The translations under genes were made by a program, and so were the position numbers. From NCBI GenBank assembly GCA_033297205.1, contig MU859258.1, positions 1 through 64,000 on the forward strand: a stretch of DNA of 64,000 nucleotides, written 5' to 3'. Of the stretch, positions 21,766 to 33,733 are shown piece by piece (position 1 is the first letter of the stretch; each line of letters begins with the position of its first letter). The notes beneath the pieces were generated by a model that was given only the letters and a program-made list of their open reading frames with translations, was not told where the DNA came from and made no database searches. Source of the DNA: Pseudoneurospora amorphoporcata. Lineage: Eukaryota > Ascomycota > Sordariomycetes > Sordariales > Sordariaceae.

Positions 21766-24540
21766 TGGAACTGCCAGGCTGCTCTGTCCTCAATTTCCGG
21801 ACCGCAAACCGTTGCAAAAGGGCGTTTTCCTGACACCGGGATGCTGATGGTTTGTTAAGGTCGCCGCGGCGGGTTATGCCAATGCGGATGCGGGTGGCAT
21901 GGAATGCGGGCTGGGACCGCCAAAATCTTAAGTTTCCCAGTGTGCGTGCCGAGCGAGCGGTGACGGGACTTCCAACCAGAGCCGGATCTTGTATCGCAGC
22001 ATCCACATCCAGGCAAAAATAGGTGGGGGCTTCCTTTGCTGGTACCCTGCGACTATCTGTGCCAAGTACTTGCGCGTACCCGAGTCAGAAGTGGGAACTC
22101 TGACCCTGATATTCACGGTCTTCCCTCTACTGGTAGGGGGTTGACTGTGAACTGTGGGGAGATCACAGGCACTTTAGAAGTTCAGCGCCTATAAACACTT
22201 CAACCGTCTACGGGAGATCCCGAGTATGACCCAGGGCCACGTCAAATTAGGTCAGGGTGATGGAAACCGTGTGCAGGAAGCAAGCAAGTAACAGCTATCA
22301 GCTCGTTTGCCCGGGATCCTGGCCGTGAATCTCTGGTGTCTTTTATGTGCGGCGAAGAGGCAGGGTAGCGTTCGTTATGTCGAATTGGAACGGAGAAGCT
22401 TGCAGAAATCCGCGGTTTCGAGGAGGTTGGGATGGAGATGAAAGCGGGACAACATGGGACGATTGATGCAAATGACACAAAGCACACTGGATGAACAGCT
22501 TCAACAAGACGAGACAGGCGTCGGTTTCGACTAGAGAAAGGGAAAAGAGAAGCCAACGAGAGGCAGCAACTAAAGCTAGGCACGGTCGATCCATCCCATC
22601 ACATCCGACGCTATAAAAGAAGGATGGGTACCTGTATACTGTCTTGGTGCAATGGAAGGGTTTAGGACGATTTGCTCGACTTCCGCAGACAAATCATTGC
22701 GATTCCGGGGAACATCAATTGGCTGGGGGTCCCGCTTACACCCCTTTTTCCAATGGACCCAACACTTCAGTTCGATCAAAGAGAGAAAAACGACAGTCGT
22801 CAATTACGAGATATTCGGCACTCAGGGCGGAAACGAAAGAAAGAAATATTTCTCTCATCAAGGTAGCAGTGGTCGGTAAGTAATCATAGAGGTAGGTACA
22901 TCGATGCGGCCCAAACAATAGGTACCTACCCTTGTTTGGAAAGGTTGGGGACGAGCCTCCGACGTCCACTTGGCTTCCTTCAGCCGGGGACCACATTCAA
23001 CGTCATCTCCGTGTGCTCATGAGTTTCTTCAAAAGCTGCTCATTGACACTTTACCAAGAAGATTGTTGAGCACCATCAACGACTAACTGGTACCTAGAGA
23101 TCAAATTTGGATTACATATTTCAAACCGAACAAATCGGTTTGCCATGTCACAATTTACAACCAGGAGCACAACTAGTATGCCAGACAGCCATCACACACC
23201 ATCCCCGCCCCCGCATCACGGCCAAGCTGATGGAAACTGAACCAGCACCAGCACTAAAAAGAGGGCTGTGATGGATGGCTTTGACAGCGACAGCATTGTT
23301 GCCCAACCAATGGCTTTGAAAGCGTTGGTTTGTTTGGGTACGACTAAATCCTGCATCGAGCCGGCCTTGGTCTTCATTTGGGGCTTTCCACTCGTTCGGG
23401 ATGTCAACTTGTCTCTCCGGCCCCCTAATTTTCCCCACTGGACAATATGGAGAGATATCCTTCCACAGAACCAACACTCAAGCCCTAATATCAGGAGCAG
23501 TGGCCAAATCGTGACCCAGACTTTGACAGGAATCACAACAGCAAGGGAAGAAGATATTGGAGGGTTGCAGACATTCGAAGATCGAATCTGAATATCAAAT
23601 TACTCTGCCCGGTGGATGTTTAACAAAACGGGAACGGATAACACGCCCGTTGTGCAACTTGTCTACACACCATCCCAACATGGTCCCTCAGAAAGCTGAA
23701 GAATGCTTGGAAAGGGCTGAGAGGGCTGAGCTACCCGACCACATGGAGCCGGGTGGCCGGGTGGCTACAGACAGCTCACATCTTCCCCTAGCTCGCCCTG
23801 TCAGCGAGACACTAATCATCCCTCATTTAATGAATCCCAAATTCCAAGAGTGAAACCTATGCGTTAAACAGGTGTCACAAGTCGGAACCCTGACATTCAG
23901 TTGGGAAGTTCTTCTCGAAGGTTCTATGGGTCACCTAGACTAGGCTAACAACCAACACCTTGTTTGACTTGTACAAAAAATGACATACAAATCCAATGTA
24001 GAGTTACAAGGGCTGATAACCGAATGCTTGCTTGCTCAAAGCCTCATCAACTTGTCTCAATCCCATTCCATCATTCAACTACCAACTTCTTCTGTGCCAA
24101 GCATCCCACCTTTGCTAGAACGCCCTCCAGTTGTTCACACCAAGTTCGCAACATCGGCAGACCATCCCGAAGACAGTGGCATCGAGATCAAGTTCTGCAG
24201 CCGAGGTCAATCAACCACGCTGTGCGGTTGCAACGCCCATTATACATATCCAAGGTCCAAAGTGATATCCATTACATATACCCGACTCGACAACGCCGAT
24301 GCAACCTGCCCGCCTGTCCTAATTCTAAACTATTATCAAACCCAGTATTACAAAGCCCGCAATAAAAACCTATCGTCATCGTCATCATAATCACCCATCA
24401 CCAAGGTGTAATTACAGTAATACCGGCCCGGTTCGGTTTCCCTTTTGATATCCCATCCCGCTAGCCTTCCATCCATTCATCATCCCATTATATCACGGGG
24501 GTCTTGCTTGGCACCACGTTCACGCTCTCTCCTGGTGAGT
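21766..24540. other. 2.8-kb gap upstream of the TPR-J gene, no gene seen
   Basis: Both flanking genes are on the minus strand, so this holds the TPR-J promoter and the 3' end of the myosin light chain gene. Open frames reach at most about 136 codons, overlap on both strands and match no family. No repeats stand out. Confidence 0.45.
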
Positions 24541-25833
24541 TCAACCACGTCCTGAATCTTCGGACCCTTGCTCGCCACCATTTCCCGTCCCCTGAATCAA
24601 CTTGACAAACTCCTGGTATCTGAACACTTCGCCACGCTTCGCGCCTGATCCTCCCACGCCTCCCAGCCCAGTCGTCCTTTGGCTGTTTTGAGCAAACGCC
24701 CTGCGACCCGTGAACCCGGCCATGACTTTGTCGACTTCAAGCGACGTTAGCGGCCGCTCGCCTGGTTCGGGCGCCGTGTTCAGCAGGGCGTCTCGCAGCT
24801 CGGCCACGTCGATCTGGCCGCTGTCGTCGTCGTCGAAGGCTGAGAAGGCGGAGAGAAGCTCGCCGCCAGGGGAAAGGCTGGAGAGGGCGGTGGCGATGGA
24901 GCTGAGGAAGACGGCCATGGTCATGGACTGGGGCCCGTTGGGAGGGAAGAATTGGGAGATGTCAGAGGCGTTGTTGGGTAGGCCTGAATTTCAAAGAGCA
25001 GCCGGTGTTAGTTGAGACATCAGAGAGAAGCCAAGGAGTAGATAGACTTGAAGTGATCCAAGAACGTACCTAGTTGGTTCAACATGTCAATGACATCCTC
25101 CCTGACCACCACACCGTCGCTGTCGCGGTCCAGGATCTGGAAGCCCTCCCGCAGGGTGCGCACCTGCGAAGGCTGCAGCTGGGACATGGCATTGCCTCCG
25201 GTTCCCATGCTCATGGTAGAGGCCGAGGTGGTCGTTCGTGGTATCGAGGGCGAAGGCAAGGGGGAAATGCGATGCTGGGGAGGCCGCGGCGGCGGCGCGT
25301 CCCCGTTAAGAAACATTGGGTTAGGCGGCGGCGGGTTGACTACGGTCGGTGCCGATGCCGAAGCTCTAGGTGTCCAGCTGGCCTGGGACTGGGTCTGGCT
25401 GCTGGTCGGTGTAGCTGTAGAGGCAGATCCAGCTCCAAGTGGTCCTCCAAATCCAGCTCCGGAGGGCGTGGTCGGCGGGCCGCTGTTGTTGGCAATGTTA
25501 TTGGCGAACCGGGACGTCAACTCGCTTACATTGGACCCTCCTCCTTGCTGTTGCTTGACAGGCGGTGTCGCCAATGGAGATGTCGCTGCTTGTCGGAGTG
25601 GGGACGGCGATACTGGGGACACAGCTCTGCGTTGGAACGGAGAATGCCTGGTGGCAGTTGGGGCACCAAGGGAGCCCGATCCCATTGGGGAGGCGTACGA
25701 TCCCAGTGGGGATGGTTTGTACGGCCCTGCTGTTGGCGTTGCCTGTTACCATGACACGCGAGACGGGACGGGGTTAGCGATTGGACTCTGGAAATCGTGC
25801 ATTGGGACTCATTGACGGGGCATCACGCACCAT
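24541..25833 (-). CDS. rlc1: Myosin II regulatory light chain (Rlc1-like) with long N-terminal extension
   Basis: Exons 25833-25831 (the ATG alone), 25742-25070 and 24983-24541 give 372 residues. The C-terminal half is an EF-hand protein of the regulatory light chain type. QVRTLREGFQILDRDSDGVV is the first hand with an intact calcium loop. FSAFDDDDSGQIDVAELRDAL is a second. EVFRYQEFVKLIQ ends the domain. It resembles fission yeast Rlc1, which binds the myosin II neck in the cytokinetic ring. The first about 180 residues are a disordered Ser/Pro/Thr-rich extension absent from animal light chains. The first intron (25743-25830) follows the start codon immediately. A second frame is open across the C-terminus to 24480, so the last residues are uncertain. 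Confidence 0.85.
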
Positions 25834-27355
25834 GGTTCTGGTTCCCACTTATATGAAGTGACGTAGGTCGTAATTGACAGCAGCCGGGACTGTCTTGCTG
25901 GGCTGGCGGATGATGGCCGAACGAATGCACCGTAGTACTGTACGATCCCCCGGATTTCTTGTCGGTGATCGCTGTGCTTGTCTGAAGGACACTGAGTGTG
26001 CCAGGTAGATGAATGTTTGCTTCTGTCCAGCTATGCGAGTACTAGGAGAGCTTCTCACGTTACCAAGTGAAGCAAAGGGGTGGTTCGCGATTTCAATTAC
26101 TGTTTCACAACCGGCGACGATGCGAGAAGAGTGGAGTTGAAAGTAAACAAAAGCGACCAGACAACGGTTCGGGTTCAGGGAAAGCGGCAAGCGGCAAGCA
26201 CTTGGATCTTAAAATGCCTGGCGCGTCCCGTGCTACAGCGCGGTGGTTCAAGCGCATTGAGGTTCAAGTTGTTTCAGCAGCTGAGCCTTGGCGGGTCGAA
26301 ACTCTAATTGCTGATTGGCTGTGGTGTGTATTTAAGCCTTCGGTAGAACACAGCAAGGGAACCTGAAGTGAACAGAGGACGGGAGCAGTGAACAGCAACT
26401 GCAACAGGGGCCAGGCCATACTCCTCCACCATCAGCGGTTGCAGAGATGCGGCCCCTGTCAGGAGAAGCCGGGAATGGCTACAGGGGTGGTCTCTTAACA
26501 GTTCACGTCCGGGCTGCTCATGATTCTGACATGTTGTAAAGACCGAGCATTCCTTAGTTGTCAAGGAATGGAAAAGTGTCATGCAGTGGTTGTACTGGGT
26601 ATAAATTATTACCATGAGGGCATTGTAAAGAAACAAAATTTCCCAACATTTGATGTGTAAATATGAACAAATTGGGACAGCACGAATCACGATACAAGAG
26701 CGGTCCAGCTCCCGCCCGCACTCTACCAAAAAATGTCGATGATGGGTCGTTCCTTTGAATGCAGGTCCCTGAATCTCCCAAGCAGGGGAGTCCACCACCG
26801 TTGGGCTGCACCTTCCTGGCCTCCATCTTATCTAGGTAGGTAATTACCTACTGCTGTAGTTTCCTTCTTCGAGCTAGGCAAGACCATTGGGCTCTTATGC
26901 CCCCTTCGTCTTGCCATTACACCGCGATTCTTCGGCCATCATCCTTCAATATTGGCTTCACTTCGAATACCTACCTACCGCCAGCTGTCATAACCACGAG
27001 CGCGCATCCTTCCCCGCGTTGGGAACGCCTAGAGAACAACATTGACCCGACAGCCCAGCGTATCCGAGCCGCGATCGCGAGACAAAAGCGAATACCCCGC
27101 GAGACTGGACTGTCTGTATAATACTGGAAGGGTCGATAGGCGTAATTGCGTGGCTACTGGAACGATTAGGACCACGGCCTTGACTCGGCCGGTGTTACCC
27201 AAGGCACATCACCCGAAACAGCGGCCAGCGGAATCAACTTCCTCTCTCCAGAGGTGCCTCAGGCTACGGGTGATCCCACGACGGACGGCCACCGGATATC
27301 TAGTCGCACAGCGTATGGAACCCCGTTTCACATAAGCTATCATCTGCCGCAAAGC
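25834..27355. promoter_or_regulatory. Divergent promoter region, rlc1 / afi1
   Basis: A 1.5-kb space between genes transcribed in opposite directions, so both promoters lie here. No family-like ORF is present. The frame of afi1 is open for 34 codons upstream of its ATG but contains no earlier ATG. Confidence 0.5.
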
Positions 27356-30147
27356 ATGGCTTCACCTCAGCCGGCGCGGCCTTCATTTTCACGAAATAAT
27401 AGTTCGCAACACGTCAACGGAGCGACCGGAACGGCTCACGACCGAAAACCGTCTCTCTCTTCCTTTCCGCCCCAGTCGCGTTCGGTATCTCAAATGTCGC
27501 ACCATGGCCCAGCTCCTCGTTCGCGCTCCCCGCAGCCGCCCCCCGCCGAACCCGATCGAACCTCCAATCCGAGCTCCAAAGGCAAGACCGCTTCCACTGG
27601 CACAGGCTTCTCTTCGCAACACAGCTCGCTCTCTGCCGCCGGCGTCACTCCTCAGTACAACAACGCCATTGGCCGTCCTCGCCGCAAGTTGCGCTCGCAG
27701 TACCCCCGTGGGAGCAGCGAAAATCATGTCGAGTATATCTTGGTTGCTTCCTTTGATATCGACCGTGGTCCGGTCATGGAGCATCAATATCCAGTCGCTA
27801 TTACCGGGGATGAGCACATGTTAGCTGAGCTCATGCTTCCAGACCAGGCCCACGCACGAAATCAAGACTGGACCATATTCTTTCTGCACAAGGATTCTAG
27901 CCGTGAGGAAGACGAGGCAGAACGTCAGGCAAAGGAGGAGCGGCGTCGACGGAGGAAACGCAGACTGGATCGCGAACAAGGTATCATACATGAGTCGGAC
28001 GATGAGGATGACGATCTGGACGACGACGATTGGGATGACGATGAGTCTAGCGACGACGACGACGACGAGCCGGAAGGTGGCGAGGGACCTCCGTTAGTAT
28101 ACGTTCTTAACCTTGTCAACACGAAACACGACAAATCGGTCAAGAGAGGTGCAGTGGTAAAGGCCATGGCCATCTGCACTCGGCATCCGTTCCTTCATAT
28201 ATACAAGGTAATTCTGCCCTAAACCCAGCTCTCCCCTCGGCCAACCGCTAACTTGTCCTTTAGCCCCTTTTGTTATTGGCTTTGGAAGAATACTTCAAGT
28301 CTCCCGTTCCAGAGACACTCTCCATGCTGTTTAACGCAGTCAACGAGATGGACTTGTCGCTCATGCCCAAGCTAAGCCTCATGGAGAGGCACTTGCTACA
28401 AATGAGCAATAACAAGGATCTTTTCGTTGAAAAGTTCGAACAGATGATTCAAATGCGCATCTCAGAGGATCGGGACGGCCTTGCGGACCAGCCTTTTGAC
28501 GCGAGTAGGAGCCCGCCCAGAAGGCCTGGCATTTTCCGACATGGGACGAAAGCGCACCTTGAGGGACAATCAACATACGCAGTACCTCGCGACACACACG
28601 AGTTCGAGAGCAGGGTCATGTATAAGGGCATCCCTATCCCGATCAAGGTGCCAACGGCAATCATGCCCGAGACTGTTGGGGATTTCTCCTTGATCAAACT
28701 CATACAAAACTTTTCGGAACCACATGCGAAATCACCACATCCCTTTCCTCTGCATGCCCACCTGACCACGAACGGCCCCAACACACACCCCATAATAGTG
28801 TTGGTCAACGGTCTGCTTACCCAAAAGCGAGTCATCTTCCTAGGCTACAACATGCCTTCCGGTGAGGTTGCCGAAGCGGTCCTCGCCGCCTGCGCGCTCG
28901 CTTCTGGCGGTATTCTCAGAGGGTTTACCCGTCATGCCTTTCCCTATACGGATTTGACCAAGGTCGACGACCTTTTGCGAGTTCCTGGCTTCATTGCTGG
29001 TGTCACTAACCCGACATTCGAACATCATCCTGAATGGTGGGATGTACTGTGTGACCTGCCCAGCGGGAGAATCAAGATCAGTAGTAGAATCGAGCAGCCG
29101 ACAATTACGGAGGGCCTCGTCTATTTCCAGCAGCAGAATCCATCCTGTGCTTCACTCGTACACCAGAGTCACTCGAACAGCGCGGCGGACTTGACAGGCG
29201 ACCAGGCCTTCATGGCTGACATGTTAAAGAGTATAGCCACAAGAGCTGGGGAGCGTGTAATCCGTGCCAAGTGGCGGGATTGGGTTCTTAAGTTCACCCG
29301 AATTGCCGCTGCGTTCGAGGAAAGCGTGTACGGCGCCAGTGCTCTTTACATAGGAAGTGACGAGCAGGACAACTACCCACACACGACCAACTCGACCGGA
29401 CACGGCTACGTGTGGGCCGACGACGAGAAAAAGAGCAGGGAGCTAGCGGGGAACGTCACGAGGATAGAAGGCTGGAGGAATACGAGGAGCTACTACAGCT
29501 TTATCCAGGTTCGCGATCACCTTTTCTCGCCCCTTTCATACCTATTTCAGTTCAGGGTTGAGTTTGCCTAAGTTTCCTTGTTTGCGCGTCATCACATTCC
29601 TTCCCTAGTCCAAGTCGTTCATTTGCATTGCAAGGCGAGAAGGGGGCGGGGGGATTGGATGGTAACTGGATATCCAAAGCATGCTAACTCTTTCTTTTAC
29701 AAGGACGTCGCTCAGCTATACACAATCCGTCCGCTCAAAGGCCTGGATCTCCATCATATGCACGACCGACTGCGAACGCAACGCTTGACGGCTATGCAGA
29801 GCCGCGAGATTTACCTGACGTTCGCCAAATACGTTCGAAGCTACGACGAAATCTGCTTGCTCCTCAGCGTCGCCCCCGAAGCGCACGCCGGCTTGTTCTA
29901 CATTGCCCTCGGTCTTTTCCATAAGGATCGAGAAGTCAGGATGAAGACGGCAGATTTGCTGGAGAGGATCTCGCAGCACGAGGCAGGCCAGCATTGGTGG
30001 AGAGGTCTCAGTCGGTTTGAAAAGCTGGCATACGATAGGATCAAGAAGGAGGTGCAGATGGCTGAGGCTCAAGCTGGGATGGGAGGGCTGACGATAACAC
30101 CGGGGTCAAGTGAAGACCCTATGAGGAGGCTTAGCCGGGAGGGATAA
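27356..30147 (+). CDS. afi1: Afi1, Arf3-interacting DENN-type polarity protein
   Basis: Exons 27356-28207, 28264-29508 and 29704-30147 give 846 residues. After a Ser/Pro-rich N-terminus, residue 122 onward (NHVEYILVASFDIDRGPVME) is the Afi1 docking domain for the small GTPase Arf3. It is interrupted by an acidic Asp-rich insert. The SPA/DENN core follows in exon 2: HPIIVLVNGLLTQKRVIFLG, GGILRGFTRHAFPYTDL and VPGFIAGVTNPTFEHH. Yeast Afi1 keeps Arf3 polarised at the plasma membrane and stabilises the polarity axis. The introns are 56 nt and 195 nt, the second with a GCTAAC branch. An exon hidden in the longer intron is unlikely but not excluded. The ATG is the first in frame. Confidence 0.9.
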
Positions 30148-30466
30148 GGGTCGTTCAATATGTGCTGTGATACCTATTTGATATTCAACTCGAGAAGACG
30201 GACAGATGAGTAATTATATAACACAAAAGGTGAGCAGGAGGACCCGTGCTTGCAGCTCAGGAGTTTATCAATCCTGATGTTAATCGCTTGTTAGAGAATT
30301 TGCGTGGCATATAGACCTATATGTAGCAGGCATTTCAGTCAGTTCCTTGGACGAGGCGTTGCTGCTTCACATATCAGGTATGTAACACACAGGCCAGAGC
30401 AAAAGTTCAAGAAAACTTACATGGCAGAGAAAAGGCAAGGGTTCAGAGCTTCCGCAGTCTCTGATT

Positions 30467-31251
30467 TGATACCGTGGCATCCCATATCAATCTTGGGATA
30501 GGTCGAAAAACTTCACTGCTTTTTTCGAACTTCGTGTCTCATGCGGAGAGAACCATAGAAAGACAAGCCTAATTTGGAAAGGCCGAAGTTACGACGGCTT
30601 TCCTCCAGATGCCCATGCCCACGCCCACAGCAAGTTATTGGAAAACGAAGACGATGTCGATACCGCCACCACCTTTGACTTCTACTACCTCCGACTCCGA
30701 CTCCAACCTTGGACAAAGAAGCTGAAGCTGCGAGTCTCTTCATATTATTCGACACCTCGGCCGCTGATCCTTCTTCCTCCAATGCCGATGCCGAGAACGC
30801 TGATGTCACCGCCCTCATCAAACGTACTTTCCGATCATTTGCATCTGATACTGGTCAGCGGCGGAATGGAAATGGGCCTTTACGGTTTGGTGTTATCGAT
30901 GTCGAAAACGTCGTCAAATCTGCTGCTGATGCTGGAGTTGTTCTCGAGGAGAGGATCAAGGAAACAATGGGGATTGATGCCGGACTAGGATTTCCGCCAG
31001 GGCCAACAGTGGTGTGCTTGAGGTGCGGTGGAGTTGAGGGACGGGTTGAGACGTGGATTCCAAGTGGTCCCAGGAGCGACCTTGCAAATCTCGCTGGCGG
31101 TAGTATGTCGTACAATGAGCTTTTCTCGGGCCAAGTTCGAGGCCTCTTCCTATTCGCTTCAGTTTCGAGAAGTTGGCTAGAAGCCATCCCAAGGATTCAT
31201 CGGCCAACTTTTCTGCTACCAGTCAACAGAGACTCCACTTCGGACCGTTGA
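30467..31251 (+). pseudogene. Coding-like region split between two frames
   Basis: One frame is open from about 30467 to 30988, another from about 30679 to 31251. Neither has an ATG near its start. The first reads protein-like up to about 30670 (SYDGFPPDAHAHAHSKLLE), the second from about 30680 on (SLFILFDTSAADPSSS, then LRFGVIDVENVVKSAADAG and PTVVCLRCGGVEGRVETW). This suggests one coding sequence broken by a frameshift near 30670-30710. A spliced gene whose introns I cannot place, or a sequencing error, are alternatives. I recognise no family. Confidence 0.3.
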
Positions 31252-32316
31252 GGTCGTTTTATTTCGGGCTGTTTGTCTTGACACAAGCGAGAAGGTTCGG
31301 GCATGTGTTAGGTGCAAGTCGGGCGTATCGAGATGGAAATGATTATCCTGGACAAAAGAAGCAGAATCAATTTACTCTCAACGTCCAATTTAGCCTGCTT
31401 ACATCTGTCACACATCTTAGCCCTAGGCCAAGCTTCGAAGCGCACGGCAGACGCTAGCGAGCCACCAATGCTGTAATGTCTCAGCCATGCTTTACGCATT
31501 TTGATTGGCCCATATGTTCACTCGTTCGGTTTTTAAACCCCCTGTCTCCCTCACCAGTAAGCGCCGGCACATGTTTAACACCATCACGCAAGTCGGCCAC
31601 TGCATGTCTGCAAGCTCATCTGCGTCCATCTTACGTCTAGCCAATCCCATGGTCAGAGGGCACTATTTCTGGCTTCCCATCCCATTCTCCATTCCGATGC
31701 TGGAGGGATAATTGACCGTCAAGGGAAACTTGACAACCATCAGAGGCAATTGGGAGGGTGGCATCCTCAACCCCCTCGGCGACGCGGATCTCGGGCTATC
31801 AAGTGGATGGCTCATCTATCTGAAGGCGAGATGACACTTGAGATGACGGGCGTTTAGGTGCGCGGGTACGATACCAGACGGTAGCACCGAGAGATCCAAG
31901 AGATCCCAGCATCCCAGAATCCCATCCCCGGGTTTACTTGCTGGTATACCCGGCGCCGTGATGCAATCTACTGGCGCTTAGCCGCCGTATGGATGCAGCG
32001 ATGGTGGCCAGGGAATGCGGTATTGTACACACCATTTTCTAGTGATGGGTTTGAAATCCGTCAGAGGTATTTGTATCAGAATAGTCCCAGTTCTCCCGAG
32101 TCCTGACGATCTTCCCTTCCAGAGACAGTCTTCCATCCGTCTCCATCGAACCGTTGAGCTGTTCGTTTCCTTTCTTCCTTTTCGTTTCTTGGGTCCTTTT
32201 TGCGGGTCACATCCTTCTTCTACGTCAAGTACAGAGCAGAGCTCTCTATATACGGACAAACGACGACAGTCTAAATATCATTCCATCGGCCGACTCCAAT
32301 TGCAAGGACTTTCACC
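31252..32316. other. Intergenic, no gene seen
   Basis: Upstream of the four-TM gene on the plus strand. No family-like open frame is present. The last few hundred bases are pyrimidine-rich leader sequence. Confidence 0.45.
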
Positions 32317-33054
32317 ATGTCGTCCGAAAAAGCGCCTTCCACCTCCGAGCTCTTCGAGGTTGCCTCGCAAGATACGCACCTGCAGAACAAGCTGCGCATC
32401 GTCCGCATCCTGGACAGCGTCCAAACAGCCATCATACTCCTGGGCCTCTTAATGGGCCTTACCGTCCTCGGGGTCTCCGCTCACACGTTCTCCGTTTACG
32501 ATTATACCAAGCCTCTACCAGGATCCTTCCTTTCCCTCTGGCCTCAGGAGTTCGACATCCAACCAGCCGTGGCCTTGGTCGCCTGCAGCGCTATCATCAC
32601 TGTCCTCCACATGGTTGCCTTGGCTTTTGCCAAGGTACACTTCGTATGTTGTATTCCATTCCCGCTCCCATTCTTGTAGTTTAGAGAGGAAGCACCAATA
32701 CTAACACATCACCAATAGCTCCGCACAACCTCAACCGTCCAAGTCTCTCTATCCTTCGCCCTCCCCTTCATCTCCTTTGTCTGCGCTCTTATCGCCGTTA
32801 TCTTCTTTTACTCCGTCAACGCCTCCGACTCCGTCGACACCTTCCTGTCCTGGACCTGCCGGTGGCGTGCGGTCCCGATGTGGACGCAGCCTAACTGGGG
32901 TACTCTGTGCAAGCAGAGCAAGGCTGGCATCTACCTGTCCATCCTGCTGATCCCCGTGGAAGCGGGTGCGCTGGCGTTGAGCGGCTGGTTGCTCAAGGAG
33001 AGAAAGTATGTGGAGAGATATGTCAATGCTAAGAAGAGTCCTGCGCTTTCTTAG
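32317..33054 (+). CDS. Four-transmembrane membrane protein, family unknown
   Basis: Exons 32317-32643 and 32719-33054 give 220 residues. The donor GTATGT follows AKVHF and the acceptor ACCAATAG precedes LRTTST. Four hydrophobic segments lie at about 31-55, 81-108, 113-143 and 178-200, with short hydrophilic ends. The loop between TM3 and TM4 is about 35 residues long with two cysteines and several tryptophans. The layout resembles MARVEL-type four-helix proteins, but I see no diagnostic motif. An alternative donor at AAG|GTACAC would remove three residues. No function is assigned. Confidence 0.75.
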
Positions 33055-33733
33055 GGGGATTGCGTTGGGCAGCGAAGAGGGTGGATGGTACTGTAATATT
33101 ATGTTATTAATCTGATGGTCAAGATACGGGGTGGGCTAGTTTGATTACGGAACGGTTACGGATCCGGGGTTTAATGGATGGGTTATGGGTTGCCTGGGAA
33201 AGGCAAGGCATAGGAAATTTGTAAAATTACACGAAAATGCTCAACAATTATCATGATGGTTTGGAAAGCTTTGAGTGTCAACTCTGAGTCCTCGAAGACC
33301 AGTGATGCTTGTGGTACTGCATGCGTAAAATGCGGCATTGCATAAAGCTGCCTTGTAAGTAACGGATATTTATCGCACTGTGTACCGTAGCTTTACCACT
33401 GACTAGGACAACATACGGCACTCTTTGATCTATCAAGATTTTTGAGAATAAAATCTGCGGTGCATCATCGATACGATAATTATCGTGATAACTAATGGGC
33501 GAGTTTATTCTTGATGGCGTAACGTTGAGTGATATAGCTTCTTGTTTAGGACCACGCACAGTGAACCTGTGACATTTAAACACTGGACGCCTACAAGAAA
33601 TCACTCGAATGCTTGACCACTCATACTTACAGCCTCACACACCCTGAACATTTCAATACAGGCCTCCCCTCCATCATCATCGCTCATCTCCTGTCGTCCC
33701 TCGCAACGGTGCAGCCCCGATATACTCTTCAGC
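33055..33733. other. Intergenic, THI6 promoter region
   Basis: Between two plus-strand genes. No ORF resembles a family. I looked for a thiamine-pyrophosphate riboswitch of the kind found in introns of other fungal thiamine genes and saw none here or in the introns of the next gene. Confidence 0.45.
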
